Positions 12,936 through 15,541 of a stretch of 15,541 nt of DNA are shown here, in pieces. This DNA is from RUG14871 sp045539425 (GTDB taxonomy: Bacteria; Bacillota_I; Bacilli_A; Erysipelotrichales; Erysipelotrichaceae). The stretch lies in NCBI GenBank assembly GCA_045539425.1, contig JAZQFH010000020.1, positions 1 through 15,541 of the forward strand, read 5' to 3'. A program made the translations under genes and the position numbers. Position 1 is the first letter of the stretch. Each line of letters begins with the position of its first letter. The notes below the pieces were generated by a model. It did not search any database. It saw only the letters and a program-made list of their open reading frames with translations, and was not told where the DNA came from.

Positions 12936-14397
12936 CTTTCCTGTTGATGCGGAACTGTAGTTCTGGCGGCAGGGAAACCACGCGTTTTCCATCAGACAGC
13001 AGCCAGACCGGGTTGACCCATTCGTCCGTTGCCATGGAAATATCCATTCCGTCCACGGAATAAGTTCCGCTTACATTATGTTTGTATTCAAAATAGACAC
13101 TTGCCTTCTCTTCCAGACTGACATAATCGCATTCCGGGAAGACCAGAAGCACCTTGCCGTCTTCCGGGTTTTCCCGCCGGATGGTCAGTTTATATTCGTT
13201 TTTCAGTTTTTTGATTGTGACCGTGCAGCGGCAGTGCGGCTGCAGCCAGTTGAAGAAGAAATCCGATGTGCTCACTGTCGTCTTTCCGCTCAGTTCATGC
13301 TCGATCTCTTCACGGGTACGCGCAAGCCCTTCCTCGACTTTCTGGCGTACGGATTCGTCTCCATAGCGGTATTCCCCTTCCCTGAGCTTCAGTGCGTACT
13401 GTGCCACCAGATAGTGCGCGTAGGCTTCCTCAGGATCATAATAGTAATTCTCATCCACATCCGCCAGACGCAGAGCGACATCCGCCATATTGGCGTTGTT
13501 CCCCAGGCTGAAGGCATATTCCGCATAGTCGTAGAGTTCTTCAATCATATCGCAGTAGGTGTTACTGTCCTGAATCGTGCCCTTGCCGTCCCGGTACATG
13601 TCCGCCAGCTTATAGGTGGATTCATACAGTTTATGAACATACCCGTAAACAAAGTACGGGAACGCCTTCTCGTATTCCGGGATGCCGTTATTGCATCTGC
13701 CGTAGTAATAGATATAACCCAGCGTGTTGGCAATGCGGGCATCGTGATTGATCGCAAAAACCTTTTCCAGAGAATCCCGGGAAATCTTCCAGTCGCACGG
13801 ATAAAGCGAAGAGCCGCCATAGTGCAGATAGCCGCGCGTTCTCAGCGCTGCCAGATTGTTTTTGGCAACCAGCTCCACCATATAGCGGTAAAAGAGTTCT
13901 TTCTCCTCCTGGCTGATTTCCTCACGCTTCTCATCCTTCTCTTCGATATAACGGATATAGATCTCCTGCAGTTCAATCGGGAAATCCCATTCCTGCATCG
14001 GCTTCCCCTGATTCTTACGGTAATCTTCCATCACTTCAAACGCCAGAGAAAGATCCGGCTGTACCTGGAATCCGTCTCCGCGGTAGTAGATCTCTTCCAT
14101 GGCATCATCCAGATACTGCAGAATGTAGGAGATCACATCATCCTCTTCACGCAGTAAACCGTCTTCCGGAATCTCCCGGTCCGGAATCTCCACACCTTCT
14201 TCCATCATCAGAGGCAAAAACCACTCCTCCGAAAACTGATCGGCCATCATGCCTTCCTCTTTCACTCGCCCTAAGGCGCAGGCGATATCGTCCAGTGTGA
14301 TCGGATACGGTTCATATTCCCCATCATACGGCAGATCCATTTCCTCCGCCGTGATTTCATAACGCGCAAACGCTTTTTGCTGTTCCTTCAGATTCAT
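12928..14397 (-). CDS. Sel1-like/TPR repeat protein
   Basis: The 489-aa product is acidic in its first 170 residues (EEGVEIPDREIPEDGLLREEDD), then has a helical repeat region with Sel1-type spacing (about 180-300: NNLAALRTRGYLHYGG, ARIANTLGYIYYYGRC, STYKLADMYRDGKG, the last being a near-canonical Sel1 A-x-x-Y-x-x-G-x-G end). A C-terminal region of about 115 residues (from CRCTVTIKKLKNEYKL) is beta-rich. Such proteins act as protein-protein scaffolds in the cytoplasm, and the family is common and multi-copy in Lachnospiraceae- and Erysipelotrichaceae-like genomes, mostly without a known role. GGGGG lies 9 bases before ATG 14397. It is a single-gene unit with terminator. Confidence 0.82.
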   Translation of the reverse strand: MNLKEQQKAFARYEITAEEMDLPYDGEYEPYPITLDDIACALGRVKEEGMMADQFSEEWFLPLMMEEGVEIPDREIPEDGLLREEDDVISYILQYLDDAMEEIYYRGDGFQVQPDLSLAFEVMEDYRKNQGKPMQEWDFPIELQEIYIRYIEEKDEKREEISQEEKELFYRYMVELVAKNNLAALRTRGYLHYGGSSLYPCDWKISRDSLEKVFAINHDARIANTLGYIYYYGRCNNGIPEYEKAFPYFVYGYVHKLYESTYKLADMYRDGKGTIQDSNTYCDMIEELYDYAEYAFSLGNNANMADVALRLADVDENYYYDPEEAYAHYLVAQYALKLREGEYRYGDESVRQKVEEGLARTREEIEHELSGKTTVSTSDFFFNWLQPHCRCTVTIKKLKNEYKLTIRRENPEDGKVLLVFPECDYVSLEEKASVYFEYKHNVSGTYSVDGMDISMATDEWVNPVWLLSDGKRVVSLPPELQFRINRKEK

Positions 14398-14430
14398 GAA
14401 AACTGTCCCCCTTTCCGGATCGGGTCCTTT

Positions 14431-14458
14431 GTTATATTCATTTTATCATAACAGTCAT
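14431..14458 (-). promoter_or_regulatory. Promoter of the Sel1-like gene
   Basis: ATGACT (14453-14458) and TATAAC (14431-14436) on the minus strand at 16 bases. Each differs from consensus by one or two bases. Confidence 0.5.
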
Positions 14459-14506
14459 GGAATATGACCAGAAGCTAAAGCTCGCTTATAAAGAGATTCC
14501 GGCGTA

Positions 14507-14515
14507 TGTTATAAT
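14507..14515 (+). promoter_or_regulatory. Extended -10 promoter of the second lipoprotein gene
   Basis: TGTTATAAT fits TGnTATAAT and lies 20 bases before the start codon. It is divergent from the Sel1 gene promoter. Confidence 0.65.
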
Positions 14516-14535
14516 GAACCAAAGAGGTATTTCCC

Positions 14536-15087
14536 ATGAAGACAATGAAACATATCCTACTCTTACTGGTATTCTGTATTCTTCTCAGCGGCTGTGCTGC
14601 CAAACCTTCCAAAAGCGTCGACGCCTATATGAAGGAATTTAAAACCAATATGCTGAAAGACTTAGCATCGGAAGATCAGACGGAACAGGATCAGGAAATC
14701 AATCAGATGATGAAAGAAATGATTTCCGACTTTGAATACACCATCGGTAAAGAGACCATCAACGGCAACTCTGCCGAAGTGGAAGTCACCATCAAGACAT
14801 ACGCATTGGGCGAAGCCTTTGAAAACGCATTGAAGGAATATGTCGTTCAGGCCATGGCCGCACTCACCGACGATGACAACACTCAGGACATTCATGCTCT
14901 CATGTACGAGATATGGAAGACAAAGATTACGGAATGCAAAGAACAGGGAAAAACATACAGTGAAACAATCACGCTCAACCTGGAGAAGAACGATAAGGAA
15001 TGGACCGTACTCCATGACACCGACATTCCACTCATGAATGCCGTGAACGGTAACATGTACAATATCATGCAGATGTACCAGAACTAA
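14536..15087 (+). CDS. Lipoprotein, DUF5105/DUF4878-like
   Basis: The 183-aa product has a lipoprotein signal (MKTMKHILLLLVFCILLSGC, lipobox LSGC, Cys20 predicted). The mature part (VDAYMKEFKTNMLKDLAS, EVEVTIKTYALGEAFENALK, YSETITLNLEKNDKEWTV) shows the cystatin-like layout of DUF5105/DUF4878 lipoproteins: an N-terminal helix, then strands that end in a K-x-x-x-W-x-V/L closing strand. The family is anchored outside the membrane of Bacillota and has no settled role. AGAGG lies 8 bases before ATG 14536, and an extended -10 box precedes it. It is a single-gene unit ended by the hairpin at 15093. Confidence 0.85.
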   Translation: MKTMKHILLLLVFCILLSGCAAKPSKSVDAYMKEFKTNMLKDLASEDQTEQDQEINQMMKEMISDFEYTIGKETINGNSAEVEVTIKTYALGEAFENALKEYVVQAMAALTDDDNTQDIHALMYEIWKTKITECKEQGKTYSETITLNLEKNDKEWTVLHDTDIPLMNAVNGNMYNIMQMYQN

Positions 15088-15092
15088 AGCCC

Positions 15093-15119
15093 AAAAGCAC
15101 CCCGCAAAGATGCTTTTTT
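15093..15119 (+). terminator. Terminator of the second lipoprotein gene
   Basis: Stem AAAAGCA/TGCTTTT (15093-15099 with 15111-15117) with an 11-base loop; the T run 15114-15119 completes it. Confidence 0.75.
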
Positions 15120-15127
15120 CATGCAGT

Positions 15128-15152
15128 CAAAAAGGGAAGATGCTTCCCTTTT
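15128..15152 (-). terminator. Terminator downstream of the GH1 remnant
   Basis: Stem AAAAGGGAAG/CTTCCCTTTT with loop CAT on the minus strand, followed by a T-run. It could also back up the plus-strand terminator just before it. Confidence 0.65.
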
Positions 15153-15159
15153 GTTTCCT

Positions 15160-15285
15160 ATAGATTTTCGACGCGTGGCGATGACTTCTTTGTACCACGC
15201 AAAGGAGTTTTTTTCATCTTTCCAATGTACCGTTACCTTCATCGTCACGGTCCACATGGATGAAACCGTAGCGCTTGTTCATCGC
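15160..15285 (-). pseudogene. C-terminal remnant of GH1 6-phospho-beta-glucosidase
   Basis: One minus-strand frame reads MNKRYGFIHVDRDDEGNGT and LER, then stops at TGA 15214-15216. The next frame continues with KNSFAWYKEVIAT. Together these match the end of bacterial GH1 6-phospho-beta-glucosidases, where KRYGF(I)YVD-x-D-x-x-GTLER is followed by K-K-x-S-F-x-W-Y-K-x-V-I. One missing base beside the run of seven A explains the break. Upstream of KRYGF the frame no longer resembles the family, and the IS-like end begins about 95 bases away. The intact enzyme would cleave phosphorylated beta-glucosides after PTS uptake; here it is dead. 15286-15379 is non-homologous sequence with nothing I can name. 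Confidence 0.75.
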
Positions 15286-15379
15286 GGAATTCTTATGCGA
15301 ATGGTATGATCCTTCTCTGGCCAGCGTAGACATCCTAAACACCATGTTCTCTTTAATCATCACGGAACTCGTCAATGTC

Positions 15380-15541
15380 GTGACATACTCCCGCCACCTG
15401 CACAAAAGTTAAGAGGTGGGGGCTTCTCGGTCAAGAACACCAATGTGTTCAGATAACCCGAGCTTATCGGATCCCCTGTGCCCCAGGGTACCATTTATCT
15501 TTTATCTATCTTCTACAGAAGCGCGATCCTCTGCACTTCTG
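15380..15541 (-). mobile_element. Probable IS200/IS605 tnpB right end / omega-RNA scaffold (partial)
   Basis: The stretch is a chain of hairpins with no coding frame: CAGAAG/CTTCTG (15516-15521 with 15536-15541), CCCTG/CAGGG (15474-15478 with 15484-15488), GAACAC/GTGTTC (15435-15440 with 15445-15450) nested in CTCGG/CCGAG (15426-15430 with 15458-15462), and CCACCT/AGGTGG (15394-15399 with 15414-15419). Read on the minus strand it ends GAGAAGCCCCCACCTC, a G/C stem, then GGGAGTATGTCAC, the style of 3' ends of IS605-type tnpB elements, where the omega RNA scaffold runs to the right end. The tnpB gene would lie beyond the window edge at 15541. Another structured RNA cannot be ruled out. Confidence 0.5.

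Noticed and set aside
13078..14157. Long plus-strand frame of 359 codons
   Set aside because: It is antisense to the Sel1-like gene, rich in Phe and Ile as expected for a shadow, with no ribosome site.

Overview
The window looks like chromosome of a low-to-moderate GC, Gram-positive gut-type anaerobe (Bacillota). I base this on strong AGGAGG-type ribosome sites, sigma-A-like promoters, many rho-independent terminators, short lipoproteins with a lipobox, a GPH-family sugar symporter, DUF4143-type ATPase, Sel1-like and GH1 genes. Something near Erysipelotrichia or Lachnospirales is a guess. Most genes lie on the minus strand and are housekeeping or accessory singletons.

Layout. 1-1550: the 3' end of a LuxR-type HTH gene with a stop in frame, then a lipoprotein and an overlapping unknown gene. 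This stretch is visibly richer in C and G than what follows. 1600-2800: an AT-rich accessory patch with a GNAT acetyltransferase, a two-helix mini-membrane protein and a wrecked type IV prepilin peptidase. 2915-3442: a small membrane protein. 3470-7087 (minus): a compact unit made of a small ORF, an XRE-HTH fused to a MESH1/SpoT-like HD hydrolase, a very unusual fusion of a microbial PARG (macro) domain to an ADP-ribosylglycohydrolase, and a translationally coupled 142-aa unknown protein. Its promoter carries a palindrome over the -10 box. 7133-9157: a DUF3592-like membrane protein and a DUF4143-type AAA ATPase. 9381-11962 (minus): a tocopherol-cyclase-like protein and a GPH-type symporter. 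12094-12186: a 33-bp tandem repeat array. 12322-15119: flavodoxin-like reductase, Sel1-like repeat protein and a DUF5105/DUF4878-like lipoprotein. 15160-15541: the frameshifted tail of a GH1 6-phospho-beta-glucosidase next to a heavily structured sequence resembling the right end (omega-RNA scaffold) of an IS200/IS605 tnpB element.

The most interesting system is the 3470-7087 operon. Every recognisable enzyme in it removes a nucleotide-derived group: the HD domain belongs to the family that hydrolyses (p)ppGpp, NADPH phosphate or tRNA pyrophosphate, while PARG and ARH domains remove ADP-ribose. Under one self-repressing-looking promoter, this reads as a modification-eraser module that could act in stress recovery, toxin immunity or phage defence. 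That role is inference; the domains, catalytic motifs, gene coupling and operator are seen directly.
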